A stretch of DNA of 20,012 bases. It comes from Candidatus Sulfopaludibacter sp. SbA3. Its GTDB lineage: Bacteria > Acidobacteriota > Terriglobia > Bryobacterales > Bryobacteraceae. Numbering within the stretch: position 1 is the first letter of the stretch; each line of letters starts with the position of its first letter. Location: positions 1-20,012 of the forward strand of contig CAMAUG010000030.1 of assembly GCA_945861255.1 (NCBI GenBank), written 5' to 3'. Below, one piece after another: positions 7,073 to 14,996 of this stretch. The notes below the pieces were generated by a model that saw only the letters and a list, made by a program, of their open reading frames with translations, was not told where the DNA came from and did no database searches. Made by a program: the position numbers and the translations under genes.

Positions 7073-7998
7073 CTGTTGTCCTTTTGAAAAATGAGCGTGC
7101 CGACTAATTCGCGTGCGGCCGGGATATTTTCTTTTTGGAGGAAGGCGTCCAGCTCAAGCGCCACGCGGACCGGCGCCTGCGGGTCCCAGAAATTCGCGGT
7201 ACCCACCTGCACCACGCTTGCGCCGGCGATCAGGAATTCGGCGGCGTCCAAGCCGCCGGCGATTCCGCCGAGTCCGGCCACGGGAATTTTCACCGCTTGG
7301 GCGGCTTCATACACCATGCGCAGCGCGATAGGCTTGATGGCGGGGCCGGAGAGCCCTCCGAATCCATTGCCGAGCCGGGGCCGGCGCGTGTGTGCGTCGA
7401 TGGCGAGTGCGACAAAGGTGTTCACCAGCGATAAGGCATCGGCACCGGCATCCTCCGCCGCGCGCGCCAGGGGTTCAATGCGCGCGACGTTCGGGGAAAG
7501 CTTGACCATCATGGGCCGGCGGGCTACGGCGCGCGCCGCGCTCACCACTTCCGCCAACAACGCGGGGTCGTTCGAAAAGTACATGCCACCGTGCTTTGTA
7601 TTGGGGCAGGAGACGTTGAGTTCATAGCCCGCCAGGCCTTCGGAATCCTCGAGCACTCGAATTGTTTCCACGTAATCCTCGATCGTGTAGCCAAATACGT
7701 TCGCGAACACCGGCGTCCCGATGGCACGCAGCGCGGGCAGCTTTTCCGCCACGAAGGCCCGCACGCCGATGTTTTGCAATCCCACCGAATTCATCATCCC
7801 AGCCTCGGTTTCAAACAGTCGGGGAGCGGGGTTTCCTTCGATGGGCTCGCGCGATAAACCCTTGGTAATAATGCCGCCAACCTGGGCCAGGTCCACCATT
7901 TCACGCAGTTCCACGCCATAGGCGTAGGTTCCGGAAGCGGCCAGTACCGGGGTTCTAAGGGGAATGCCGCACAAGGAGATGGCCAGCCGGGGGGACAC
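7069..7998 (-). CDS. pyrD: Dihydroorotate dehydrogenase, class 1B catalytic subunit
   Basis: The enzyme oxidises dihydroorotate to orotate with FMN, the fourth step of pyrimidine synthesis. Class 1 features are PVLAASGTYAYG near the N-terminus, GNPAPRLFETEAGMMNSVGLQN, the catalytic cysteine in NVSCPNTKHGG, and phosphate-binding glycines in GLGGIAGG and VQVGTANF. The GNPxPR segment fits class 1B. I place the start at the GTG at 7998-7996, giving 309 residues that begin in register with known family members; the frame stays open much further upstream, but that part has no family resemblance and would overlap the divergent kinase gene. Class 1B enzymes normally need the iron-sulfur flavoprotein PyrK, which is not adjacent. 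The gene overlaps ridA downstream by 4 bp. Confidence 0.9.
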   Translation of the reverse strand: MSPRLAISLCGIPLRTPVLAASGTYAYGVELREMVDLAQVGGIITKGLSREPIEGNPAPRLFETEAGMMNSVGLQNIGVRAFVAEKLPALRAIGTPVFANVFGYTIEDYVETIRVLEDSEGLAGYELNVSCPNTKHGGMYFSNDPALLAEVVSAARAVARRPMMVKLSPNVARIEPLARAAEDAGADALSLVNTFVALAIDAHTRRPRLGNGFGGLSGPAIKPIALRMVYEAAQAVKIPVAGLGGIAGGLDAAEFLIAGASVVQVGTANFWDPQAPVRVALELDAFLQKENIPAARELVGTLIFQKDNR

Positions 7999-8006
7999 TT
8001 GGTCAC

Positions 8007-8015
8007 AGAATAGCA
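8007..8015 (-). promoter_or_regulatory. Extended -10-like element TGCTATTCT before pyrD
   Basis: Read on the minus strand, TGC-TATTCT matches the -10 consensus at 4 of 6 positions with a TGn extension, and it ends 8 nt before the chosen GTG start of pyrD. No Shine-Dalgarno precedes that GTG. This would suit a leaderless or near-leaderless mRNA, but the box is imperfect and no -35 is visible. Confidence 0.3.
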
Positions 8016-8133
8016 GCCGCGGCCACGCCGAAGCCACGGGAAAGGCGGGACAATTGCCGGGGTCCCCGCCTAGACCGGGAGTGCCAGGCTGGCTACAGGG
8101 CATCGGTCGCCGCTCTAAGGTGTCCGCCTGATT

Positions 8134-10218
8134 TTGAATCCGCTGGAATCGGCGGAACATGGTTACGTAGAAGTCTGTTTCACGAAAACGCACGTGCCTG
8201 AACACAACACATCGCCGCCAGGCTCCGGACCTCCGTCCGTTCCGGCGGATGGTATCGCTCCCCGCAAGCGCCGCAAGTACCGCTCTCTGGCCTCGAAGTT
8301 TTCCACGTTCACCGCCTTGCTGCTGGGCTGGGCGTTGATGGTTATGATGTTGGTGGACGTACGACGCCACAAGTTCGACCTATCCGAAGGGGTCTGGCTG
8401 TCCCTTGTGATCGCGGCGATCGCGGGGGCCATTTCCCGGTTCACCATCAGGGCCCTGGCCCGCCCGCTGGCCCTGCTGCAGCAAGGCATGATGTCGGCGC
8501 GGCAGGGGCGATTTGAGCCTATCCAAGTCAGCGAAACGCGGGATGAAATCGAAGATCTGGGACACAGTTTTAACCGCATGATCCTGGATCTCGCGCTCTC
8601 CAACCGGGAGATTCAGCAGCATCGCGAGTTGCTCGAAGAGCGCATCCGCCAGCGCACCGAAGCACTGGAGAAGGCCATGCAGGCGGCGCTGGCGGCCAGC
8701 CAGGCCAAGAGCGACTTCCTAGCGAATACCTCCCACGAACTGCGGACGCCAATGAACGGGCTGCTCGGTATGCTGGACGCGGTGCTGGACAGCCGGCTGG
8801 GGCGGGAGCAACGCGACCAGTTGGAGACGGCCCAACGCTGCGCCTATTCGCTGCTTGCGTTGCTCAACGACATCCTGGACCTTTCAAAGATCGAGGCAGG
8901 CAAGATGGTGCTGGAGAAAATTCCGTACCACTTGGGTGCGGTCCTGGAGGATTGTGCCAAGTCCTTTCAGGCCGCGGCCGCGCAAAAAGGAGTCGCACTC
9001 GATTTCGAAACTTCCGGCGCGCGGCTCGATGTCTTGGGCGATCCCCTGCGCCTGCGCCAGATCGTTACGAATCTTCTTTCGAACGCCGTTAAGTTCACGG
9101 AGCGGGGCCGCGTAGATCTCCGTTCGGAGGTGGCGGAAACCGGTCCAGGGCGCGTGGAAGCCCGCATCCAAGTGCGGGATACCGGTATCGGCATAGAAGC
9201 CTCGAAGCGTTCTGAAATTTTCGAAAACTTTACGCAAGCCAACGGCGCCATCACGCGCAAATACGGCGGTACCGGGTTAGGCCTGGCGATTGTCAAACAA
9301 CTGGTGGAAATACAGGGTGGAACGGTTTCCGTCGAAAGCGATATCGGCGCCGGGAGCATTTTCACCGTCACGCTTCCTTGCGAATCCACCCGTGTGGACG
9401 CGGAGACGCCGCCTTGGCTTCCGGCCGCGGCTCCGGGGAGCGCAGCTGAGGGGGCGCGCGTGCTGCTGGTGGAGGACAACCTGGTCAACCAGAAAGTGGT
9501 CCTCGCGATTCTCGGCAAGAAAGGCTACCGCATCGACGTTGCCGGCAACGGCCGGCAGGCTTTGGACAAACTCGAAGCGTCACGGGATGGCTATGACGTG
9601 ATTCTCATGGACGTGCAAATGCCCGTTCTCGATGGTTTGGAAACCACGCGTATCCTGCGGCAGAATCCGCGCTGGGAGCGAGTGCCCGTGATCGCCATGA
9701 CGGCGCACGCCATGCAAGGCGACCGCGAGCGATGCATCTTGGCAGGCATGGATGGCCACATTTCCAAACCCATCCAACCCGTGCCTTTTCTAGCCGCGAT
9801 TCAGAGGTACTTGGCGGAAGGAGTGGAGCGGCTTCCCGGAGCACCAGCCCACGCTTCCGCGCGAGAGCTGACCGACCACTTGATGCGCGAGGAAACCGGC
9901 ATGGTGAACGATCTGCTTCACGTTTTCCTACAATTGGCCCCCCAACGCATAGATCGGCTGAAAACCGCGGCGGGCCAGGCGGACGCATCCACGCTCGGCG
10001 AGGAAGCCCGCAAGATTGCCGTAGCGGCGGAGCGGCTTGCTTCACAGGGGCTGGGAGAATGCGCACAGCGCCTTGAACTGGCTGCCGAGCGCGGCGACTT
10101 TGAAACCGCTATTCGGGACCTTGAGACGTTGAGGCGGGAGATTGAATCGCTGGAAGGGCGAAACGCTACGCGACCGTCTGAGGTTAAAACATCCGCCGTT
10201 TTAAGCGCTGCACCGTGA
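8134..10218 (+). CDS. Membrane hybrid sensor histidine kinase with receiver and Hpt-like domain
   Basis: This membrane-bound kinase senses an unknown input and drives a phosphorelay. After a Pro-rich cytoplasmic leader, two hydrophobic segments (about residues 55-75 and 88-105) bracket a very short loop, so no sizeable periplasmic sensor exists. HAMP and coiled-coil segments follow, then HisKA with H201 in SHELRTPMNG, HATPase with NLLSNAVKF, DTGIGI and GGTGLGLAI, and a receiver (about 442-560) with E447, D448, phosphoacceptor D493 and the KP motif. The last 110 residues resemble an Hpt helical bundle, but arginine (R626) stands where the histidine should be. The TTG start at 8134 is tentative; an in-frame GTG at 8191 is an alternative. 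No partner regulator is adjacent. The 3' end overlaps the convergent ACT-domain gene by 35 bp. Confidence 0.9.
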   Translation: MNPLESAEHGYVEVCFTKTHVPEHNTSPPGSGPPSVPADGIAPRKRRKYRSLASKFSTFTALLLGWALMVMMLVDVRRHKFDLSEGVWLSLVIAAIAGAISRFTIRALARPLALLQQGMMSARQGRFEPIQVSETRDEIEDLGHSFNRMILDLALSNREIQQHRELLEERIRQRTEALEKAMQAALAASQAKSDFLANTSHELRTPMNGLLGMLDAVLDSRLGREQRDQLETAQRCAYSLLALLNDILDLSKIEAGKMVLEKIPYHLGAVLEDCAKSFQAAAAQKGVALDFETSGARLDVLGDPLRLRQIVTNLLSNAVKFTERGRVDLRSEVAETGPGRVEARIQVRDTGIGIEASKRSEIFENFTQANGAITRKYGGTGLGLAIVKQLVEIQGGTVSVESDIGAGSIFTVTLPCESTRVDAETPPWLPAAAPGSAAEGARVLLVEDNLVNQKVVLAILGKKGYRIDVAGNGRQALDKLEASRDGYDVILMDVQMPVLDGLETTRILRQNPRWERVPVIAMTAHAMQGDRERCILAGMDGHISKPIQPVPFLAAIQRYLAEGVERLPGAPAHASARELTDHLMREETGMVNDLLHVFLQLAPQRIDRLKTAAGQADASTLGEEARKIAVAAERLASQGLGECAQRLELAAERGDFETAIRDLETLRREIESLEGRNATRPSEVKTSAVLSAAP

Positions 10219-10900
10219 ACTTTGCGGTATCGGCCACCGCCATAACGGTCATCACGCCCGCCTGCACCGGATCGGTGACTACCAGATCGGCTGCGGCGGG
10301 AACGCTCCCCGCCATGTTCAGGCTGACCACCAGCAAACCTTGCGCACGCACTTCGCGGACCGCTTTTTCGATCTCTCCGCCCATTAGCGATCCCGCCATG
10401 ACGATGGCCTTCACGCGCGGCAGCCGCGCGGCCGCCCGGACCGCTGCCGCCAAAGGTTGTTCGCCGACCAATGGAATCGTGTCGATGGAGATGTGCTCGC
10501 CGCGGATATTGTGGCGGTCTGCTTCTAGGATCGCGCCTATCGCCACCTGGCCGACCTGCGCCCCCCCGCCCACGATAATGATACGTTTGCCGTAAATCTT
10601 CTCCATCGTCTCCACTTGCCCCACTCGGCGGACGACGGGAAGTTTTTTTAGATCCGCGATCATCAGCATGGGACTGCCGGAAAAATCGATTTCGAAATAC
10701 AGGCGGTCGGTGTTCTTCTTGCGGTCTTCGATGATTTCGACGCTGGTGATGTTGCCGCGATAACGTGCGATCACGCCCGTGACTTCATGCAGAATTCCGG
10801 GGCCGGTGCGCGACTGAATCGCCAGGCCGATCTTGCGCGGCGTATCGGCGGCAGTTTCGGCGCCGTCCTTCAGCACTTTCTTGGTCTTCTGGCTGGCCAC
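10184..10900 (-). CDS. ACT-domain protein, DUF5612-like, putative amino acid-responsive regulator
   Basis: The 238-residue protein has an N-terminal ACT domain at about residues 22-95 (KIGLAIQSRTGPGILHEVTG, then NITSVEIIE), the fold that binds small ligands such as amino acids. The rest, starting at KRIIIVGGGAQVGQVAIGA and including IRGEHISIDTIPLVGE, MAGSLMGGEI and LNMAGSVPAAADLVVTDPVQAG, resembles the DUF5612 region I recall from archaeal and bacterial ACT proteins described as regulators of amino acid metabolism. The glycine-rich loop suggests a Rossmann-like nucleotide-binding fold. The start is a GTG directly after the TGA of the upstream phosphatase gene, with GAGGTGG as ribosome binding site inside that gene, so the two are translationally coupled. 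The true ligand and output are unknown. Confidence 0.75.
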   Translation of the reverse strand: MASQKTKKVLKDGAETAADTPRKIGLAIQSRTGPGILHEVTGVIARYRGNITSVEIIEDRKKNTDRLYFEIDFSGSPMLMIADLKKLPVVRRVGQVETMEKIYGKRIIIVGGGAQVGQVAIGAILEADRHNIRGEHISIDTIPLVGEQPLAAAVRAAARLPRVKAIVMAGSLMGGEIEKAVREVRAQGLLVVSLNMAGSVPAAADLVVTDPVQAGVMTVMAVADTAKFTVQRLKRRMF

Positions 10901-11443
10901 TCAATCCACCTCGTATTTCTTAAGAATAGCCGCCCAGTGACCCTGGGCTTGCAACAATAGCTCGGCCATCTCCCGGACAGCGCCCGCGCCGCCGGACGCC
11001 TTGGTGACGTGATGCGCGGCGCGTTTGACCTGCGGCCGCGCGTTGGCCGGCGCGAGTGCCAACCCGGCCCGCCGCATGATGACGATGTCGGTGAAGTCGT
11101 CGCCGGCGAAGGCGATCTGGTCGCGCTCCAGTCCGCTTTTGGCGACGATTTCTTCGAAAAACGGGATCTTTTCGATCTGCCCCTGGTAGATGTACTTCAT
11201 GCCCACTTGGGTGGCGCGCTCCGTGGTGGCGGGTGAAAGCCGCCCGCTGATGACGCCTGTATCGATGCCGTGCCAGTGCAACCACTGCAAAGAGATGCCA
11301 TCCTGGGCGTTGAACCCCTTGGTCTCCACCATCTTGCCGTCCAGTCCGGATGTGTAATGGAGGGTACCATCGGTGAGGACGCCGTCAACGTCCATCAGCA
11401 ACAGACGGATGCGGGAGGCACGTTGAAGAAGTTCGGGGCTCAT
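10901..11443 (-). CDS. kdsC: KdsC/YrbI-type HAD phosphatase
   Basis: The 180-residue protein matches the tetrameric KdsC family, which removes phosphate from 3-deoxy-D-manno-octulosonate 8-phosphate to give Kdo for lipopolysaccharide. HAD motif I is LLMDVDGVLTDG with the nucleophile and acid/base aspartates, motif II is VISGR, a lysine lies in GQIEKIPF, and motif IV is AGDDFTDI. The C-terminal KASGGAGAVREMAELLL helps form the neighbour active site in this family. Related enzymes act on other sialic-type sugar phosphates (YrbI/NeuA-linked), so Kdo specificity is likely but not proven. No other Kdo gene is adjacent; instead it is coupled to an ACT-domain protein. It diverges from tilS, with only 27 bp between starts. 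Confidence 0.85.
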   Translation of the reverse strand: MSPELLQRASRIRLLLMDVDGVLTDGTLHYTSGLDGKMVETKGFNAQDGISLQWLHWHGIDTGVISGRLSPATTERATQVGMKYIYQGQIEKIPFFEEIVAKSGLERDQIAFAGDDFTDIVIMRRAGLALAPANARPQVKRAAHHVTKASGGAGAVREMAELLLQAQGHWAAILKKYEVD

Positions 11444-11470
11444 GGGCAGACCAGAAACGTGGGTGCGGCA

Positions 11471-12925
11471 GTGATCGACCGGGTACTCAAGACTATTTCC
11501 CGTTATAACATGCTGGGCCCGGCCAGCCCGTTCGGCGTGGGGCCGGAGCGGACCTCAAAACCGGCCGGGGCGTTGGCCGCGGACTTGCCGAGCCGCCCCA
11601 CCGGGATCGTACGAGTTGCGGTGGCGGTTTCCGGCGGCCCGGATTCGGTTTGTTTACTGCACATACTGACGGAGTGCGCGCCGCGGTTGGGTATCGCGCT
11701 GTCGGTGGCGCATTACAACCACAAACTGCGGGGTGCGGCTTCCGATGAAGACCAGCGGTTCGTGGCAGGGATGGCCGCGCGCATGGGACTGGCACTGCAT
11801 TGCGAGGAGGCCGGGTCGAAGCCGCTTGCAGGCAACCTGGAGCAGTCCGCGCGCGATGCCCGCCGGGCGTTTTTTGCGCGGCTCGTGAATGAGCGCGCCG
11901 CGGACCGGATCGCCCTGGGACACACGCGCGACGATCAGGCGGAGACCGTGTTGTTCCGCATTCTGCGTGGCTCGGGTCCGGGTGGGCTTGCGGGCATTCT
12001 GCCGGTGACCACGGAGGGTTGCATCCGCCCGCTGCTCGAAGTCACGCGGGCCGACGTGGAACAGTACCTGAAGGCGCGCGGCATTGACTGGCGCGTAGAC
12101 GCCACGAACTTGGAGCAACGGTTCGCGCGCAACCGTATCCGCCATGGACTGCTGCCGCAACTGGCGCGGGAATGGAATCCCAACGTCTCCGAAGCACTGG
12201 CACAATTGGCCGGTTTGGCGTATGACGAAGAGTGCTGGTGGCGGGGGGCCATTGAACGGCGTGCGGCCGCATGCCTGACGGAACGCGACGGCGCGGTGGA
12301 GTTCCCCGCGGCTGAAGTGGCCGCTCTACCGCCGGCCGTGGCTCGCCGCCTGATCCGCCGCGCCATTGCGGGCGCCAAGGGCGACCTGCGCCGCATCGAC
12401 TTCGCGCACGTGGAACGGGTACTGGAACTGGCAGCGCAAGATGCCGGCGAGGGGGCGGTCTGCCTGCCGGACGTCCAGGCCACCCGCTCCTTCGACTGGA
12501 TCCGTATCGCGTCTCTGGACGTGCGCGCCATCGCGCGTGACGAGGCGGTGACCGTTCCCGGCAGCGGCGCCGTGGTCCAGGGAGGACCGCTGGTGGCGTT
12601 TGAGATTGGAGAGAGGTCCAGTACCCCCTGTGCTACGCTAGAGGCAGCTGAACTCAACCTGGAAGGCCTGCCAACGCCGGTGCGTTTGAGAGGTTGGCGT
12701 CCAGGGGATCAGTATCGTCCGGTAGGGCAGCGGAAGGATCGGAAGATCCACGATTTGTTTCAGCAAGCGCGCGTACCCTCCTGGCGGCGCGCGGACTGGC
12801 CGATTGTTACAGGAGGGAAGAAGATCCTGTGGGCCAGCCGGTTTGGCCCTGCCGCGCAGTTTGCCGCAGGGGGCGGGCCCGGACCGGTTCTGCGGATTTT
12901 CGACACTGGCGCGAAAGACCGGTGA
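11471..12925 (+). CDS. tilS: tRNA(Ile)-lysidine synthase
   Basis: TilS attaches lysine to C34 of the CAU-anticodon isoleucine tRNA, switching it to read AUA. The PP-loop SGGPDS lies at about residues 54-59, followed by VAHYNHKLRG, a conserved LGHTRDDQAETVLFRILRGSG segment, IRPLLEVTRADVEQYL and the NLEQRFARNRIRHGLLP motif. The C-terminal TilS_C region shows LRGWRPGDQYRPVGQ and KKILWASRFGPAAQF. I chose the GTG at 11471 because VIDRVLKTISRYNML matches the usual N-terminal helix; a GTG at 11459 is possible, and the frame is open further upstream into kdsC without family resemblance. No clear ribosome binding site is seen. Between this helix and the PP-loop there are about 25 extra residues. tilS precedes ftsH, a widely conserved pairing. 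Confidence 0.92.
   Translation: MIDRVLKTISRYNMLGPASPFGVGPERTSKPAGALAADLPSRPTGIVRVAVAVSGGPDSVCLLHILTECAPRLGIALSVAHYNHKLRGAASDEDQRFVAGMAARMGLALHCEEAGSKPLAGNLEQSARDARRAFFARLVNERAADRIALGHTRDDQAETVLFRILRGSGPGGLAGILPVTTEGCIRPLLEVTRADVEQYLKARGIDWRVDATNLEQRFARNRIRHGLLPQLAREWNPNVSEALAQLAGLAYDEECWWRGAIERRAAACLTERDGAVEFPAAEVAALPPAVARRLIRRAIAGAKGDLRRIDFAHVERVLELAAQDAGEGAVCLPDVQATRSFDWIRIASLDVRAIARDEAVTVPGSGAVVQGGPLVAFEIGERSSTPCATLEAAELNLEGLPTPVRLRGWRPGDQYRPVGQRKDRKIHDLFQQARVPSWRRADWPIVTGGKKILWASRFGPAAQFAAGGGPGPVLRIFDTGAKDR
11502..11510 (-). promoter_or_regulatory. Extended -10-like TGTTATAAC upstream of kdsC
   Basis: On the minus strand TGT-TATAAC matches the -10 consensus at 5 of 6 positions with a TGn extension, about 60 nt upstream of the kdsC start. 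It lies inside the 5' end of tilS. GTTATAAC is self-complementary, so a -10-like box also reads on the plus strand, but it is badly placed for tilS. No -35 is seen. Confidence 0.3.
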
Positions 12926-13021
12926 ATCTTTTGGCGCGGCGTTCTCGTCTCTGTTAGGTAGGGGCGTGGTGTGAGAAGGTAACCGCGCGGGCTACAGTCC
13001 GAAGGTGGTTCTGGAGAAGTC

Positions 13022-14938
13022 ATGAATTCAAGCATGCGAAACGTCGTGTTGTGGGTGGTGATTCTGGTCCTGGTGGGCTTGGTCTGGACGGTGTTTAAAA
13101 CCAGCAAGCCGACCGGCGCTCAACCCGTGTTCTCCGAGCTGGTCAAAGACATTAAGGACGGCAAGGTAGATAAGATCGTCGTCAACAGCGTCACCGGCGA
13201 TGTGCACGGCAAGTACAAGAACGGCGATGAATTCCGCTCCACGGTCCCGCATACTTACAATGACTTCACCACGCTGTTGATCGACAAAGGCGTTTCGATC
13301 ACCGTGGACAAGGACGCGGGTGGAAACTGGGTTTCTCTCCTGTTCAACGCCGTCCCGTTCGTGCTGCTGCTGGGTTTCTGGATTTTCATGATGCGCCAGA
13401 TGCAAAGCGGCGGGAACAAGGCGCTGAGCTTCGGCAAGTCGCGCGCGCGGCTACACTCCTCGCAGCAGAAGAAAGTGACGTTCAAGGACGTCGCGGGTGT
13501 GGAAGAGGCCAAGGAAGAACTCCAGGAAATCATCGAATTTCTCCGGGAGCCGCAGAAGTTCCAAAAGCTGGGCGGGCGTATTCCCAAGGGCGTGTTGCTG
13601 GTGGGCGCGCCGGGCACGGGCAAGACGCTGTTGGCACGGGCAATTGCAGGGGAAGCCAACGTCCCGTTCTTTTCGATTTCCGGTTCTGACTTCGTGGAAA
13701 TGTTCGTGGGCGTGGGCGCGAGCCGCGTCCGCGATTTGTTCGAGCAGGGCAAGAAGAACGCGCCGTGCATCATTTTCATCGACGAAATCGACGCCGTGGG
13801 CCGCCATCGTGGCGCGGGCCTGGGCGGCGGCCACGACGAGCGCGAGCAGACGCTCAACCAATTGCTGGTGGAAATGGATGGGTTTGAATCGAACGAGGGC
13901 GTGATCCTGGTGGCGGCGACCAACCGGCCGGACGTGCTGGATCCCGCGCTGCTGCGTCCCGGACGCTTCGACCGCCGCGTGGTGGTGGGCCGCCCGGACG
14001 TGAAGGGCCGCGAGCAGATCCTGAAAGTTCATACCAAGAAGGTTCCGCTGGCCGACGACGTGGATCTGTTCACCATCGCGCGCGGCACGCCGGGCTTCGC
14101 GGGCGCCGATCTGGCGAACCTGGTGAATGAGGCGGCGCTGGTGGCCGCCCGCCAGAACCGCAAGGTGGTCACGCAGTTCGACTTTGAGCTGGCCAAGGAC
14201 AAGGTCATGATGGGCGTGGAGCGCAAGAGCCTCATCATCAGCGAGGAAGAAAAGAAGAATACGGCGTACCACGAAGCCGGCCACGCTCTGGTGGCCGCGG
14301 TGACGCCGGAAGCCGATCCGCTCCATAAGGTCACCATCATTCCCCGCGGGATGGCGCTGGGACTGACCATGCAGCTTCCCCTGGACGACAAGCATTGCTA
14401 CAACAAGGGCTACCTGGAAGCGCAGTTGGCCATCCTGATGGGTGGGCGCATCGCGGAAGAAATTTTTATGCACCACATCACCACGGGCGCGGGGAACGAC
14501 ATTGAGCGCGCCACCGACATGGCGCGCAAGATGGTGTGCGAGTGGGGCATGAGCGAGCTGGGGCCGATGAGCTTCGGCAAGCGCGAGGAACAAATCTTCC
14601 TGGGCCGCGAAATCGCCCAGCACCGCGATTACTCCGAAGAGACCGCGATCCGCATCGATGAGCAGGTGAAAAAACTGGTGCAGGATGGTTACGACCGGGC
14701 TCGCAAGGTGATCGAAGAGAGGTCCGAGGCACTGGAACGCATCGCCATGGCGCTGCTGGAGCGCGAAGTGCTGGATGGGGCCGAAGTAACTCAGTTGATC
14801 GCAGGGGAAACTTTGAAGCCGATGAACATACCCTCCTCCAACAAGTCCGACGGCGGCGGCGAGCAACAGGTGATCAAGCCCGCTGCGCCGCCGGCACGCA
14901 TTCCCGGGATGCTTGAGGGCGGGCCACAGCCGGCCTGA
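13022..14938 (+). CDS. ftsH: ATP-dependent zinc metalloprotease FtsH
   Basis: The 638-residue protein is a membrane-anchored hexameric AAA+ protease that degrades membrane and short-lived regulatory proteins. Two transmembrane helices (about residues 8-25 and 105-122) flank a small extracytoplasmic domain. The AAA module has Walker A GAPGTGKT (195-202), Walker B IIFIDEID with D254 and E255, and the second region of homology around ATNRPDVLDPALLRPGRFDRR. The protease domain carries the zinc site HEAGH (417-421) and a downstream aspartate in the AGNDIERAT segment. The C-terminal tail is Gly/Pro-rich and probably disordered. GGAGAAG lies just upstream of the ATG, and the gene follows tilS by 96 bp. 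All catalytic motifs are intact. Confidence 0.98.
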   Translation: MNSSMRNVVLWVVILVLVGLVWTVFKTSKPTGAQPVFSELVKDIKDGKVDKIVVNSVTGDVHGKYKNGDEFRSTVPHTYNDFTTLLIDKGVSITVDKDAGGNWVSLLFNAVPFVLLLGFWIFMMRQMQSGGNKALSFGKSRARLHSSQQKKVTFKDVAGVEEAKEELQEIIEFLREPQKFQKLGGRIPKGVLLVGAPGTGKTLLARAIAGEANVPFFSISGSDFVEMFVGVGASRVRDLFEQGKKNAPCIIFIDEIDAVGRHRGAGLGGGHDEREQTLNQLLVEMDGFESNEGVILVAATNRPDVLDPALLRPGRFDRRVVVGRPDVKGREQILKVHTKKVPLADDVDLFTIARGTPGFAGADLANLVNEAALVAARQNRKVVTQFDFELAKDKVMMGVERKSLIISEEEKKNTAYHEAGHALVAAVTPEADPLHKVTIIPRGMALGLTMQLPLDDKHCYNKGYLEAQLAILMGGRIAEEIFMHHITTGAGNDIERATDMARKMVCEWGMSELGPMSFGKREEQIFLGREIAQHRDYSEETAIRIDEQVKKLVQDGYDRARKVIEERSEALERIAMALLEREVLDGAEVTQLIAGETLKPMNIPSSNKSDGGGEQQVIKPAAPPARIPGMLEGGPQPA

Positions 14939-14984
14939 TCGGACGAAGATCGCGTGTGCACCGGCCACCCACACCGGACGGCGA

Positions 14985-14990
14985 TATAAT
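14985..14990 (+). promoter_or_regulatory. Perfect -10 box TATAAT, possibly for a leaderless transcript
   Basis: TATAAT matches the -10 consensus exactly and ends 6 nt before the ATG at 14997, so the expected transcription start is the A of that ATG. No Shine-Dalgarno lies in the gap and no -35 hexamer is seen at 17-18 bp. The position also argues against upstream in-frame ATG codons inside ftsH as the start. Confidence 0.5.
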
Positions 14991-14996
14991 CTAGCA

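Noticed and set aside
7069..8370. pyrD extended to 433 residues using the most upstream ATG
   Set aside because: The first 124 residues have no resemblance to dihydroorotate dehydrogenases and overlap the divergent kinase gene; the GTG at 7998 gives the family length.
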